64,000 nucleotides of DNA from Chromobacterium sp. ATCC 53434 (lineage in GTDB: Bacteria > Pseudomonadota > Gammaproteobacteria > Burkholderiales > Chromobacteriaceae), in NCBI RefSeq assembly GCF_002848345.1, contig NZ_CP025429.1, forward strand, positions 2,232,001-2,296,000, read 5' to 3'. Shown one piece after another: positions 19,268-28,034 of this stretch. The translations under genes and the position numbers were made by a program. The notes beneath the pieces are model-generated. The model was not told where the DNA came from, searched no databases, and saw nothing but the letters and a program-made list of their open reading frames with translations. How positions within the stretch are numbered: position 1 is the stretch's first letter; every line of letters begins with the position of its first letter.

Positions 19268-20515
19268 ATGACTGAAGCATTCTCCCTGCTATTCGCCGCC
19301 GCGCTGACGCTGACGCTGTGCCTGAAGCTGTGGCTGGGCTGGCGACACATCCGCCACATCGGCCGCCACCGCGACCAGGTGCCGGCCGATTTTCGCGACA
19401 GCATCACCGCGGAACAGCACCGTCACGCCGCCGATTACACCATAGCCAAAACCCGGCTGGGTCTGCTGGGCACCTGGGTGGACACCGCGCTGATCGCCGT
19501 CCTCACTTTCGGTGGCGGCCTGCAATGGCTGGCCGAACGCTGCATGCAATGGCTCCCGCAGCCGCTGCCGTCCGGCGTCGCGCTGATCGCCGCCGTCGCC
19601 GTCGTCTCCAGCCTGGTGTCGCTGCCGCTGACGCTGTACGGCACCTTCGGCATCGAGAGCCGCTTCGGCTTCAACAAGACCACCGTGGGCCTGTATCTCG
19701 TCGACCAGCTGAAGGGCATCGCGCTCGGCGTGGCGATCGGCCTGCCGCTGATCGCGCTGATCCTGTGGCTGATGGACGCGTCCGGCCCGCTGTGGTGGTT
19801 GTGGGTATGGCTGGTCTGGTCCGCCTTCCAGCTGTTGATGGTGGCGCTGTATCCGACGCTGATCGCGCCGCTGTACAACAAGTTCAAGCCACTGGAAGAC
19901 CAGGCGCTGAAGGCCAGGATCGAAGCCTTGCTGCAGCGCGCCGGCTTTCAGAGCCAGGGCGTGTTCGTGATGGACGGCTCGCGCCGATCCAGCCACGGCA
20001 ACGCCTATTTCACCGGCTTCGGCGACACCAAGCGCATCGTGTTCTTCGACACGCTGCTGTCCCAGCTGAGCCACGCCGAAATCGAAGCGGTGCTGGCCCA
20101 CGAACTCGGTCATTTCAAGCGCCGCCACATCGTCAAGCGCATCGCGGTGATCTTCGTCCTGTCGCTGGCGCTGCTGTGGCTGCTGGGGCAGTTGCTGCAT
20201 GCGCCGTGGTTCTACGCTGGACTCGGCGTCGCCGCGCCCAGCACCGCGATGGCGCTGATCCTGTTCTTCACCGCGGCGCCGGCCTTCGCCTTCCCGCTGA
20301 CGCCGCTGTCCAGCCGCCTGTCCCGCGTGCATGAATACGAGGCCGACGATTTCGCGTCCGAGCAGACCCGCGCCGACGACCTGATCGCCGCGCTGGTCAA
20401 ACTGTACCGCGACAACGCGTCCACGCTGACGCCCGACCCCATCCATTCGACTTTCTACGATTCGCACCCGCCCGCCACGCTGCGCATCCAACACCTGAAA
20501 GGAAACCGAGCATGA
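19268..20515 (+). CDS. M48-family (Ste24-like) membrane zinc metalloprotease
   Basis: A 415-residue membrane protein with several hydrophobic helices in the N-terminal half. The zinc-binding HELGH is in [20 protein letters not shown] (near residue 280) and the third ligand is the Glu in [11 protein letters not shown]. The [20 protein letters not shown] segment is the conserved M48 substrate-side strand. Homologues include CAAX prenyl protease Ste24, though bacterial members act in membrane-protein quality control. The stop overlaps phhB by 4 bp (ATGA). Confidence 0.92.
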   Translation: MTEAFSLLFAAALTLTLCLKLWLGWRHIRHIGRHRDQVPADFRDSITAEQHRHAADYTIAKTRLGLLGTWVDTALIAVLTFGGGLQWLAERCMQWLPQPLPSGVALIAAVAVVSSLVSLPLTLYGTFGIESRFGFNKTTVGLYLVDQLKGIALGVAIGLPLIALILWLMDASGPLWWLWVWLVWSAFQLLMVALYPTLIAPLYNKFKPLEDQALKARIEALLQRAGFQSQGVFVMDGSRRSSHGNAYFTGFGDTKRIVFFDTLLSQLSHAEIEAVLAHELGHFKRRHIVKRIAVIFVLSLALLWLLGQLLHAPWFYAGLGVAAPSTAMALILFFTAAPAFAFPLTPLSSRLSRVHEYEADDFASEQTRADDLIAALVKLYRDNASTLTPDPIHSTFYDSHPPATLRIQHLKGNRA

Positions 20516-20838
20516 ATCTGCTGGAACTGTCCTGCACCCCGCAACACGGCCGGGACCCGCTGGCCGACAACACCGTCACCCAGCTGCTGTCCGGCCTGCC
20601 CGGCTGGCAGGTCGACGGCATCGAGCTGAACAAGACCTACCATTTCGCCAACTACCACGAGACGATGGCCTTCGTGAACGCGCTGGCCTGGATCGCCCAT
20701 CGCGAAGACCATCATCCGGACATGTCGGTGCATTACAACCGCGCGGTGGTGAACTTCAGCACCCATGACGCCGGCGGCCTGACCCTCAACGACTTCATCT
20801 GCGCGGCCAAGACCGAAGCGCTGATGCGCCGCCCATGA
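20512..20838 (+). CDS. phhB: pterin-4a-carbinolamine dehydratase
   Basis: A 108-residue enzyme with the active-site EDHHPDMSVHYN motif (residues about 64-75) and VNFSTHDAGGLTLNDF. It dehydrates 4a-hydroxytetrahydrobiopterin so that the pterin cofactor of phenylalanine hydroxylase can be recycled. It overlaps the M48 gene upstream and rsgA downstream by 4 bp each, so it is translationally coupled in the middle of a three-gene operon. Phenylalanine hydroxylase itself is not in the window. Confidence 0.95.
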   Translation: MNLLELSCTPQHGRDPLADNTVTQLLSGLPGWQVDGIELNKTYHFANYHETMAFVNALAWIAHREDHHPDMSVHYNRAVVNFSTHDAGGLTLNDFICAAKTEALMRRP

Positions 20839-21713
20839 CCGCCAGCACCGGACAGATCATCCGCAGCCACGGCCGCCGCTTCATCGTCGAAGCCGCCGAT
20901 GGCCGCGTTTACGATTGCACCACCCGCGGCAAGCGCGTCGACTACGCCTGCGGCGACCATGTCGACATCCTGATCCAGAACCAGGAACAGGCGGTGATAG
21001 AACGCGCGCAAGAGCGCCGCAGCCTGCTCTACCGCCAGGACGACTGGAAAACCAAGGTGATCGCCGCCAACGTCAGCCGCATCCTGTTCGTGGTCGCCGC
21101 CGTGCCCAGCCCCAACGAGGAGTTGCTGGGCCGCTGCCTGATCGCCGCCGAGGCCGGCGACATCGAACCCATCATCGTCGTCAACAAGTCCGATCTGCCG
21201 GAAACCGCGCCGCTGCTGAAAAAACTGCAGCTGTACGCCGATTTGGGCTACCAGTTGCTGGTCCTGTCGGCCAAGCAGGACTTCTCGCCGCTGCGGCCGC
21301 TGCTCAGCGGCCATACCAGCGTGCTGGTCGGCCAGTCCGGCATGGGCAAGTCCACGCTGACCAATGCGCTGCTGCCGGACGCCAACGCCCGTATCGGCGA
21401 CATCTCCACCGCGCTGGATTCCGGCCGTCACACCACCACCCACGCCGCGCTCTACCATCTGGACGAGGACAGTCATCTGATCGACTCGCCCGGCTTGCAG
21501 GAGTTTGGCTTAAAACACTTGCAAGCAGCTGATTTGATCCGTTATTTTCCGGAAATGCGCCAGTATATCGGCCAGTGTCGCTTCCATAACTGTTCGCATT
21601 GCGTCGAGCCGAATTGTGCGATTATGGCCGCAGCGGACAAAGGCGGCATCGCACGGCATCGGCTAAGCTTGTTACAGAGGCTGACGCATGAACTGACGCC
21701 GGCTAGATTGTAA
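20835..21713 (+). CDS. rsgA: ribosome small-subunit-dependent GTPase A
   Basis: A 292-residue circularly permuted GTPase: G4 (NKSD) precedes G1 (GQSGMGKSTL) and G3 (DSPG). An N-terminal OB fold and a C-terminal zinc knuckle (CRFHNCSHCVEPNC, near 254-267) complete the RsgA architecture. It matures the 30S subunit and checks the decoding centre. The start overlaps the phhB stop by 4 bp. Confidence 0.96.
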   Translation: MTASTGQIIRSHGRRFIVEAADGRVYDCTTRGKRVDYACGDHVDILIQNQEQAVIERAQERRSLLYRQDDWKTKVIAANVSRILFVVAAVPSPNEELLGRCLIAAEAGDIEPIIVVNKSDLPETAPLLKKLQLYADLGYQLLVLSAKQDFSPLRPLLSGHTSVLVGQSGMGKSTLTNALLPDANARIGDISTALDSGRHTTTHAALYHLDEDSHLIDSPGLQEFGLKHLQAADLIRYFPEMRQYIGQCRFHNCSHCVEPNCAIMAAADKGGIARHRLSLLQRLTHELTPARL

Positions 21714-21829
21714 ATAAGAAAGCACACACTCTTTATTTACTTTTCATGGCTGCCTGAATATGCTGTAACAAAAGGGATCAAGCATCACGCAAGCATAAAA
21801 CTTCAAAATTCAACTGAGGAGCCAGCATC

Positions 21830-22570
21830 ATGACGAAACGGATTGCGCTTGTCACAGGCGGCATGGGCGGTATCGGAACCGCCATCTGCAGGGCCCTGGC
21901 CGAAGCGGGACACGTGGTGGTGACCACCTACAGCCGGCCCGGCCGCGAGCAGGCCTGGCATGCCGACATGAAGGGGCTGGGTTTCAACGACATTCACAGT
22001 TATCTGTGCGACGTCACCGACTTCGCCGCCTGCCAGGAAGTGACGGCCCGGATCGCCAAGAACATCGGCCCGGTCGGCATCCTGGTCAACAATGCCGGCA
22101 TCACCCGCGACGCCAGCTTCAGGAAGCAGAGCAAGGACGATTGGGACGCGGTGATCCGCACCAATCTGGACTCGGTGTTCAATATGACCAAGCCGGTGCT
22201 GGACGGCATGCTGGACTCCGGCTTCGGCCGCATCGTCAACATCTCGTCGATCAATGGCCAGAAGGGTCAGTTCGGTCAGACCAATTACTCGGCGGCCAAG
22301 GCCGGGATGCACGGCTTCACGATGGCGCTGGCCCAGGAAGTCGCCAAAAAGGGCGTGACGGTCAACACCATCTCCCCCGGCTACATCGCCACCGAGATGG
22401 TGATGGCGGTGCCGGAAGACGTCCGCAACAAGATCATCGCCCAGATTCCGGTCGGCCGCCTCGGCAAGCCGGAGGAGATCGCGGCGCTGGTCGGCTTCCT
22501 CTGCTCCGACAGCGCCGGCTTCATCACCGGCAGCAATATCGCGATGAACGGCGGCCAACACATGATGTAA
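21830..22570 (+). CDS. phbB: acetoacetyl-CoA reductase (PhaB/PhbB)
   Basis: A 246-residue short-chain dehydrogenase: cofactor motif TGGMGGIG (9-16), NNAGITRD (88-95), catalytic Ser in NISSINGQKGQFGQ and Tyr-x3-Lys in NYSAAKAG. VTTYSRPGREQAWHADMKGLG and the GQFGQTNYSAAKAGMHGF block are typical of acetoacetyl-CoA reductases that feed polyhydroxybutyrate synthase with (R)-3-hydroxybutyryl-CoA, rather than FabG. An SD (GAGGA) lies about 10 bases upstream. No phaC or phaA is adjacent. Confidence 0.94.
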   Translation: MTKRIALVTGGMGGIGTAICRALAEAGHVVVTTYSRPGREQAWHADMKGLGFNDIHSYLCDVTDFAACQEVTARIAKNIGPVGILVNNAGITRDASFRKQSKDDWDAVIRTNLDSVFNMTKPVLDGMLDSGFGRIVNISSINGQKGQFGQTNYSAAKAGMHGFTMALAQEVAKKGVTVNTISPGYIATEMVMAVPEDVRNKIIAQIPVGRLGKPEEIAALVGFLCSDSAGFITGSNIAMNGGQHMM

Positions 22571-22598
22571 TGCCTTCGGGCTCCCTCAGACTCCATTG

Positions 22599-22632
22599 AC
22601 GCCGCCCCGCTCCGGGCGGCGTTTTCTTTTCG
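22599..22632 (+). terminator. terminator of phbB
   Basis: A 9-bp stem (ACGCCGCCC / GGGCGGCGT, 6-base loop) is followed by TTTTCTTTT. Confidence 0.9.
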
Positions 22633-22683
22633 CCGAAGCCGTGTATGCTGTCAGGTCCACAATCCCGAAATATTGCGATACCG

Positions 22684-23175
22684 ATGGCAGAACACCTGAT
22701 CATAGAAGGCGCCAGCAAGGCGGAAAAATACCAGACACTGCTGCCGCAGGCCCACGCGCTGATTCAAGGCGAGACCGATCTCGTCGCCGCGCTGGCCAAT
22801 CTGTCGGCCGCGCTGGCGACCACCTTCGACTGGCTGTGGACCGGCTTCTACCTGGTCAAGAACGAACAACTGGTGCTGGGGCCGTTCCAGGGGCCGATCG
22901 CCTGCACGCGCATTCCGCATGGCCGCGGCGTATGCGGCAGCGCCTGGGCGCAGAACCGCACCTTGCTGGTCGACGACGTCGACGCCTTCCCCGGCCATAT
23001 CGCCTGCTCATCCAGCGCCCGTTCCGAAATCGTGGTGCCGATCCGCGACGCCGCCGGCAAGGTCGTGGCGGTGCTGGACGTGGACTCCGACCAGCTCGCG
23101 AGCTTCGACCAGACCGACGCCGACTATCTCGAGCGCATCGTCGCGCCGCTGGCGGCGCTGCTCCCCGCCGGCTGA
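22684..23175 (+). CDS. msrC: free methionine-(R)-sulfoxide reductase (GAF domain)
   Basis: A 163-residue single GAF domain with the three cysteines of fRMsr: C74 (IACTRI), C84 (GVCGSA) and C108 (IACSSS). SARSEIVVPIRDAAGKVVAVLDVDSD is the conserved GAF core. It reduces free Met-R-sulfoxide using thioredoxin. The ATG at 22684 (MAEHLIIEGA) is chosen over an upstream ATG at 22645, whose extra 13 residues are not family-like. It is monocistronic. Confidence 0.93.
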   Translation: MAEHLIIEGASKAEKYQTLLPQAHALIQGETDLVAALANLSAALATTFDWLWTGFYLVKNEQLVLGPFQGPIACTRIPHGRGVCGSAWAQNRTLLVDDVDAFPGHIACSSSARSEIVVPIRDAAGKVVAVLDVDSDQLASFDQTDADYLERIVAPLAALLPAG

Positions 23176-23190
23176 GGCCCGTCCCCATGA

Positions 23191-23219
23191 AAAAAGCCCG
23201 GCTTGTCCGGGCTTTTTTT
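23191..23219. terminator. bidirectional terminator between msrC and the FKBP gene
   Basis: A 7-bp stem (AGCCCGG / CCGGGCT, loop CTTGT) is flanked by five As and seven Ts, serving both convergent genes. Confidence 0.92.
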
Positions 23220-23237
23220 GCTCATGCGCTTCGCACC

Positions 23238-23645
23238 TTACTTCTGGATGTCCAGCAGCTCCACCTCGAAGTAGAGGTCGGTGTTCGGCGGGATCGCGCC
23301 CGGCGCGCCGCGGCTGCCGTAAGCGGTGGCCGCCGGGCAGAACAGCTTAGCCTTGCTGCCGACTGCCATCAAGCCGACGCCTTGCGTCCAGCACGGAATC
23401 ACGCGGTTCAGCGGGAAACTGATCGGACCGCCGTTCTTGTACGAGCTGTCGAACTCCTTGCCGTCCTTGAAGGTGCCGCGATAGTTGACCTTGACGGTGT
23501 CGGTCGGCTTGGGCAGCGCGCCCTTGCCGGCGACGAGGGTCTCGATCCTGACGCCGGATGGCAGCGTCTTGGTGACAGGGGCGGCCTGGGCGGCCGCGCC
23601 GCCGGCCAGCAGGGCCAGCGCGACGATGATGCTGAGTCGGGACAT
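23238..23645 (-). CDS. FKBP-type peptidyl-prolyl isomerase, exported
   Basis: A 135-residue protein from the ATG at 23645 (GGAAAG upstream) with a signal peptide (IIVALALLAGGAAAQAA) and one FKBP domain: VNYRGTFKDGKEFDSSY, FPLNRVIPCWTQGVGLM and AYGSRGAPGAIPPNTDLYFEVELL. It should catalyse proline isomerisation in the periplasm. The usual Trp of the pocket (VIPGW) appears as IPCWTQG. It lies downstream of and close to the folE-BLUF pair, and its 5' end upstream of the signal peptide overlaps none of them. Confidence 0.94.
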   Translation of the reverse strand: MSRLSIIVALALLAGGAAAQAAPVTKTLPSGVRIETLVAGKGALPKPTDTVKVNYRGTFKDGKEFDSSYKNGGPISFPLNRVIPCWTQGVGLMAVGSKAKLFCPAATAYGSRGAPGAIPPNTDLYFEVELLDIQK

Positions 23646-23706
23646 GATTCTTTCCGTGGGTTGGATGAACGGCGGGCCGAAACGGCCCGCCGGTGCGAAT
23701 ACGGCG

Positions 23707-24129
23707 CTACTGTATGCTGCCGGACTCGGCAAGGTCTTCCAGCAGCCGCTCGGCGCCGGCGCCCGGCATCGTGAATGGCTCCAGCATCGGCAGCGGGGAA
23801 TGACGCAGGATCAGCGAGGCGTTCAGCTTGTCCAGCGCCACCTCGGCCATGCTCCAGTTGGCGAACTTGCGCTGCTCGATCTCCTGGAAGGACAGCAGCG
23901 TCAGCGAGTGATGGCGGGCATCGTGGGCCAGCTTCAGATACAGGCGGTTGACATGGGCCCTGCTGCCTTCCAGCACCTGCATGAAGATGTCCTGGCTATA
24001 GCACAGCAGCCCGGTGATCCCCTGCGCCGGATTATTCCGCCTGGCGGCGCCGAGAATCTCATCGACCAGCGCCTTGCTGACCGGCTCCTGCGCCCTGCTA
24101 CAATAAATCAGGCGAACCAGCATGGCCAT
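23707..24129 (-). CDS. BLUF-domain blue-light photoreceptor
   Basis: A 140-residue single BLUF domain binding FAD. The light-sensing residues are present: Tyr9 (RLIYCSRA), Asn32/33 (RRNNPAQGITGLL) and Gln51 (IFMQVLEGSR), with Trp92 and Met94 in FANWSMAEV. BLUF proteins sense blue light through hydrogen-bond changes around the flavin and act by protein-protein contact. There is no fused output domain, and about 45 residues follow the core. It starts 7 bases after the folE stop, so it is very likely cotranscribed with GTP cyclohydrolase I. Confidence 0.93.
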   Translation of the reverse strand: MAMLVRLIYCSRAQEPVSKALVDEILGAARRNNPAQGITGLLCYSQDIFMQVLEGSRAHVNRLYLKLAHDARHHSLTLLSFQEIEQRKFANWSMAEVALDKLNASLILRHSPLPMLEPFTMPGAGAERLLEDLAESGSIQ

Positions 24130-24136
24130 GCCTCCG

Positions 24137-24838
24137 TTACGGTTTGTGCATCAGCGACAGGAATTCCCGACGCAGATTGGCATCGGTCAGGAACGATCCG
24201 CGCATGACGCTGTTGGTCATCTTGCTATTGCTGTCCTTGACGCCGCGCCAGTGCATGCAGAAGTGGTCGGCCTCCATCACGATGGCCAGGCCGTCCGGCT
24301 GCAACTTGCGCATCAGCAGATCGGCGATTTGCGACACCGCCTCCTCCTGGATCTGCGGGCGCGTCATCACCCAGTCTATCAGCCTGGCATACTTGGACAG
24401 GCCGATCAGATTGGAATTCTCGTTCGGCATCACGCCCACCCAGACGCGGCCGATGATGGGGCACAGATGATGCGAGCAGGCGCTGCGGACGGTGACCGGG
24501 CCGACGATCATCAGTTCGTTCAACCGTTCCACATTGGGAAACTCGGTGCTGGGCGGCATCTGCACATAGCGGCCGCGGAACACCTCGCGCAGAAACATCT
24601 TGGCCACCCGTCTGGCGGTATCCTGGGTGTTGTGATCGTTCTCGGTGTCGATCACCAGGCTTTCCAACACCCCCTTCAGCTTGGCCTGCACCTCGTCCTG
24701 CAAGGCCTCCAGCTCGCCGTCCTCGATGAAATCGGCGATATTGTCATTGGCGTGAAAACGGGCTCCCGCCTGCTGCAGGCGGTAACGAATCTTGTGAGAA
24801 ACGGCTTCCTGCTGGTTCTGCTTGTCGATTTTGCTCAT
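24137..24838 (-). CDS. folE: GTP cyclohydrolase I
   Basis: A 233-residue enzyme opening the GTP ring to dihydroneopterin triphosphate, the first step to folate and pterins. Zinc ligands are C121 and H124 (ACSHHLCP) and C194 (DHFCMHWRGV). The core LSKYARLIDWVMTRPQIQEE is typical. An N-terminal extension of about 45 residues precedes the family core. Downstream BLUF gene is 7 bases away. A promoter candidate (TTGCAT-17-TACCAT) lies at 24956-24984. Confidence 0.96.
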   Translation of the reverse strand: MSKIDKQNQQEAVSHKIRYRLQQAGARFHANDNIADFIEDGELEALQDEVQAKLKGVLESLVIDTENDHNTQDTARRVAKMFLREVFRGRYVQMPPSTEFPNVERLNELMIVGPVTVRSACSHHLCPIIGRVWVGVMPNENSNLIGLSKYARLIDWVMTRPQIQEEAVSQIADLLMRKLQPDGLAIVMEADHFCMHWRGVKDSNSKMTNSVMRGSFLTDANLRREFLSLMHKP

Positions 24839-25093
24839 TGTTTATTACGTGTTCGCAAGAAAATGGAAATCATTCCGGGTATGTGACAACCGCGCGTGGC
24901 GGCTGCAAGAGCCTGGTCTGCCATCAACATGCCGGAAGCCTGACATGGTGCGCCGATGGTAGAACAGCCGGCAATTCGATGCAAACGCTAGCATCGCCGC
25001 CCTTCCCGCACCCGCGGGCATCGGGCGCAAACCATTAATGCTATATAATTGAAAGCGTCGCAGCAATACCTGACATTGACATTACCACAAGCA
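24839..25093. other. folE upstream region, no gene seen
   Basis: About 255 bases hold the promoter candidate for folE and nothing else I can support. A TATAAT-like hexamer occurs near 25043, but no partner -35 is evident on either strand. Confidence 0.5.
24956..24984 (-). promoter_or_regulatory. sigma70-type promoter for folE-BLUF
   Basis: Minus-strand TTGCAT (24984-24979) and TACCAT (24961-24956) are 17 bases apart, giving a leader of about 110 bases to the folE start. TATATA-like sequences nearer 25045 are an alternative. Confidence 0.5.
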
Positions 25094-25130
25094 AAACTAA
25101 AGCGGCATTCCCCTTGCGAAGAATGCCGCT
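25094..25130 (-). terminator. terminator of the nitronate-monooxygenase-like gene
   Basis: On minus, AGCGGCATTC and GAATGCCGCT form a 10-bp stem (loop about 10) followed by TTAGTTTT. It sits 19 bases past the stop. Confidence 0.82.
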
Positions 25131-25148
25131 CCATCCTAAGAGCCTACG

Positions 25149-26417
25149 TTAGCCCACCAGCAGGCACTCCTCGCGCTTGGGCAGCGCGATCTGGTGGTCG
25201 CGACTGTACTGGTAATCATGGAACACGTGCTCGGCGCTGAGCAGCTGATAGCTGCCGTCGACGCGGCGGTGGGACGTGTCCTTCAACCTGTAGGCGTAAT
25301 GGCCGCAGGTCCAGCAGTCGAAATTGCGCATATGGGTGCACAAACAGGTCTTTTCCCACACCGGCACGCGCTTGACCCCCGGATTTTCCGCCTGGGCCTT
25401 CTGGTAGGCCTCGATGTAGGAGCAGCTGCCCTTGGCGTCCAGCAGATAACCGTAGGCCTCGCAATTCGGCCGTATGCTGTCGCCGATGGCCGGGCAACTC
25501 TTGATCATCCGCATCGGATAGCCGGTCGGCGACAGCTGGTTGACCTCGATATCGTCCTCGCTGGCCTTGAAGTATTCCTGCTGCACTTTTTCCGGCAGGC
25601 CGCATTCGCGGGCCACGGTGAAGCGGGTCGCCACCTGCACCGCGCCGGCGCCGGCTTCCAGGAAGGCGGTCGCGTCGCTGCCGGTGAAGACGCCGCCGGC
25701 AGGAATCAGCGGGATGTCCAGCTGCTCGGCGCGCAGCCAGTCGCGAATCTCGGCGAAGATGGTGCCGAGATCGTACTGGGCCCAGTCCATGCCGAAGCCC
25801 AGGTGGCCGCCGGCCAACGGGCCTTCCACCACCACATAGTCGGGCTGGCGGCCGCTGCGGCCGTTTTTCTTCAGGAACAGCTGCAGCGCGCGCAGCGACG
25901 AAACGATGATGCCGAGCTTGGCGTCGTGAAAACGCGGATGGTCCTCGATCAGCGAGAACGAACCCAGGTGCAGGCCGGCCGCCAGCGTGATGCCGTCGAT
26001 GCCGGCGTCCAGCGCCGCGCGCATCCGCGTCCGCAGCGTCTCCTTCGGCGCGTTCATCGTCAGTTTTTCCATGCAGTTGATGAATACCAGGCCATCGCCC
26101 TGCTTCTGCTGCATGGTGTTGCCGACGTGCAGGCGGGTCGCCTCTTCCAGCACGCCGAGGTCGAAGCGAACCACGGACTTGTCCGGGTTCTCGACATTGA
26201 ATTTGTATTGGGCCAGCTTGCTCTTGACGAACTTGGTATTGAAACGGCGATCGGTCACCGTCGGCACCATCGCGTCGGAAATATGGCCGACGCCGCCCAG
26301 CCGCGCGGCTTCCAGCGCCAGTTGCGCGGTGGAAATATCGACGCCCATGCCGCCAATGACGACAGGCACCAGTTCATGCTTACCCAGCTTCAGGCGAAAA
26401 TCATCAACACACTTCAT
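25149..26417 (-). CDS. nitronate monooxygenase-like flavoprotein (NPD/2-nitropropane dioxygenase family)
   Basis: A 422-residue TIM-barrel FMN enzyme. IGGMGVDIS near the N-terminus, VVVEGPLAGGHLGFGMDW and IPAGGVFTGSDATAFLEAGAGAVQVATRF are the NMO core (Gly-rich phosphate loop and the catalytic-region His in GGHLG). The C-terminus is unusual: after the barrel a Cys-rich stretch (CPAIGDSIRPNC, GSCSYIEAY, TCLCTHMRNFDCWTCGHY) could hold a metal site. The start at 26417 follows the conserved MKCVDDF; an upstream GTG is in frame. A family NMO is usually 320-360 aa, so the C-terminal extra domain explains the length. It is monocistronic. Confidence 0.85.
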   Translation of the reverse strand: MKCVDDFRLKLGKHELVPVVIGGMGVDISTAQLALEAARLGGVGHISDAMVPTVTDRRFNTKFVKSKLAQYKFNVENPDKSVVRFDLGVLEEATRLHVGNTMQQKQGDGLVFINCMEKLTMNAPKETLRTRMRAALDAGIDGITLAAGLHLGSFSLIEDHPRFHDAKLGIIVSSLRALQLFLKKNGRSGRQPDYVVVEGPLAGGHLGFGMDWAQYDLGTIFAEIRDWLRAEQLDIPLIPAGGVFTGSDATAFLEAGAGAVQVATRFTVARECGLPEKVQQEYFKASEDDIEVNQLSPTGYPMRMIKSCPAIGDSIRPNCEAYGYLLDAKGSCSYIEAYQKAQAENPGVKRVPVWEKTCLCTHMRNFDCWTCGHYAYRLKDTSHRRVDGSYQLLSAEHVFHDYQYSRDHQIALPKREECLLVG

Positions 26418-26520
26418 CGTGACGGGTCTCTCCGTATAACTGGGCCGAATTATCACCTGCGGAACGATGGAAATCCATATTTTTAGAGTTTTTGCTCATG
26501 CCCGCGCCAAACGCGCCAAA

Positions 26521-27102
26521 CTATCTCGCCAACACCTCCCTCACCCGCCTGCGCAGCGCCGGCAGCAACTCGGTTTCGAACCAGCGGTTGCGCGCCAGCC
26601 ACATCTGATTGCGCGGACTCGGATGCGGCAGCGGAATCACGGCCGGCCAATACTCGCGCCAGGCCGCCACCGTCTCCGTCAGCGTGCGCTTGCGCGCAGG
26701 CAGGTGGCAGGCCTGCGCGTAAGCGCCCACCGCCAGCACCAGCTCCACCCGTTCAAGCAGCGGCAGCAGGCGCGGATGCCACAGCCGGCGGCATTCCGGC
26801 CTGGGCGGCAAATCGCCGTTCGGCCCGGTGCCGGGGTAACAGAAACCCATAGGCACGATGGCGAAGCAGGCCGGATCGTAAAACGTATCGACATCGATGC
26901 CCAACCACTCTCTCAAACGCTTGCCGCTGGCGTCATCCCAGGGCACTCCGCTCTCGTGCACCTTGCGTCCCGGCGCCTGGCCGGCCAGCAGAATGCGGGA
27001 GGCGGCGGCGGCCCGGAACACCGGCCGGGGCCCGCAGGGCAATGACGCCTCGCAGGCCCGGCAGTCCGCGATCTCCGTCAGCAAGACCTCCAGCACGCTC
27101 AT
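26521..27102 (-). CDS. uracil-DNA glycosylase-superfamily protein
   Basis: A 193-residue protein with the UDG-superfamily motif A as LLAGQAPGRKVHESGVPWDDASGKRLREWLG (37-67) and motif B HPSPRNQMW near the C-terminus. Two N-terminal Cys (CRACEAS) suggest a partial Fe-S arrangement but not the full set of family 4. The catalytic Asp position of family 1 (GQDPYH) is replaced by GQAPG. Function could be uracil or other base removal; unproven. It overlaps the DAHPS-like gene start by 4 bp and is the third gene of a coupled trio. Confidence 0.82.
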   Translation of the reverse strand: MSVLEVLLTEIADCRACEASLPCGPRPVFRAAAASRILLAGQAPGRKVHESGVPWDDASGKRLREWLGIDVDTFYDPACFAIVPMGFCYPGTGPNGDLPPRPECRRLWHPRLLPLLERVELVLAVGAYAQACHLPARKRTLTETVAAWREYWPAVIPLPHPSPRNQMWLARNRWFETELLPALRRRVREVLAR

Positions 27103-28034
27103 TCGACGGCGCCGTCCAACCATTCCCGCCAGGCCGGCGCCTCGTCGTCGCTCCACGCCGCGCCATCCAGCATCAGGCCGCAGGCGCCGGTGATCATCGC
27201 CGCGCGCGCCAGCGCCACGCCCCCCGCCATCGGCGCGGCGACGATCAAGGGCAGATGGGTCCGCCTGCGCAGACTGGCCAAACCGCCGACGTCCAGGCTG
27301 ACGGACTGGCCGTCGCCGCCGCATTCGCACAACACGATCTGGTGATTGCCGCCGAGCGCGACATGTTCCGCCGCGGCCAGCCACTCGTCCAGGGTCAGAC
27401 GATTGTCCCGCTGCAAGATGACAGCTTTATTGATGCGGCCGACTTCCCGCAACAATTCGACATTGCCAAGCGATTGCGGCGGCAGCAGCAGCGCCTCCGT
27501 CTGCCGCTCCAGGTGCGCGTCCAACAGGCGGACGTCGCGCAATTCGGCCACGGCGTCCAGGCCGGCCTCGCCGGCGACGTCGTGCAGGCGGTCCAGCTCG
27601 GACACGCCCAGGGTCCGGTAATGGTAGGGACTGGCGTGGCTGCGTCCGCCGCCGGCGTACAACAGCTTGCCGCCGGCCGCCGCGACCTGGCGCGCGACGG
27701 CGCGCAGCGCGTCCTCGCTCCAGTCCTGCGCGCTGCCGCCCAGCCATGCCGTCCCGCCGGCGCCAAACACCGCCCGCCCCATTCTGACCCGCGTGTCCTG
27801 CGGCTGCGCCGCCCTCGACACGATGCGGTAATCGCCGACCACTCTCAGCGCGCGCTCGACGCCGGCCATCGATTCGAACGAGGCCGCGTCCATTCCCCTC
27901 TCCTCGCCCACCGCGCCGATCACCGTGCGCTCGATGCCGCGGGACACGTGGGCTGCCAGGCCGGCTCCCTCTATTCTGGACACCACGTCCCGCACTTCGG
28001 CCTCGCTCGCGCGAGCACTCATCACGACAATCAT
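27099..28034 (-). CDS. DAHP-synthase-like (type I-beta) protein lacking catalytic residues
   Basis: A 311-residue protein that follows the I-beta DAHP synthase architecture, with an N-terminal ferredoxin-like domain (MIVVMSARASEAEVRDVVSRIE, then ERTVIGAVGEER) and a barrel (GYFT-like GGTAWLGG, YAGGGRSHASPYHYRTLG, VAAPMAGGVALA, CGLMLDGAA). Compared from memory with Thermotoga DAHPS, the metal Cys in GPCS is S101, the KPR substrate loop is R131-S-H133, the metal His in DPSHSGG is M269, and the metal Glu is D290. The catalytic apparatus is therefore gone. It is translationally coupled on both sides. A role as a regulator or binding protein is an inference. Confidence 0.8.
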   Translation of the reverse strand: MIVVMSARASEAEVRDVVSRIEGAGLAAHVSRGIERTVIGAVGEERGMDAASFESMAGVERALRVVGDYRIVSRAAQPQDTRVRMGRAVFGAGGTAWLGGSAQDWSEDALRAVARQVAAAGGKLLYAGGGRSHASPYHYRTLGVSELDRLHDVAGEAGLDAVAELRDVRLLDAHLERQTEALLLPPQSLGNVELLREVGRINKAVILQRDNRLTLDEWLAAAEHVALGGNHQIVLCECGGDGQSVSLDVGGLASLRRRTHLPLIVAAPMAGGVALARAAMITGACGLMLDGAAWSDDEAPAWREWLDGAVE

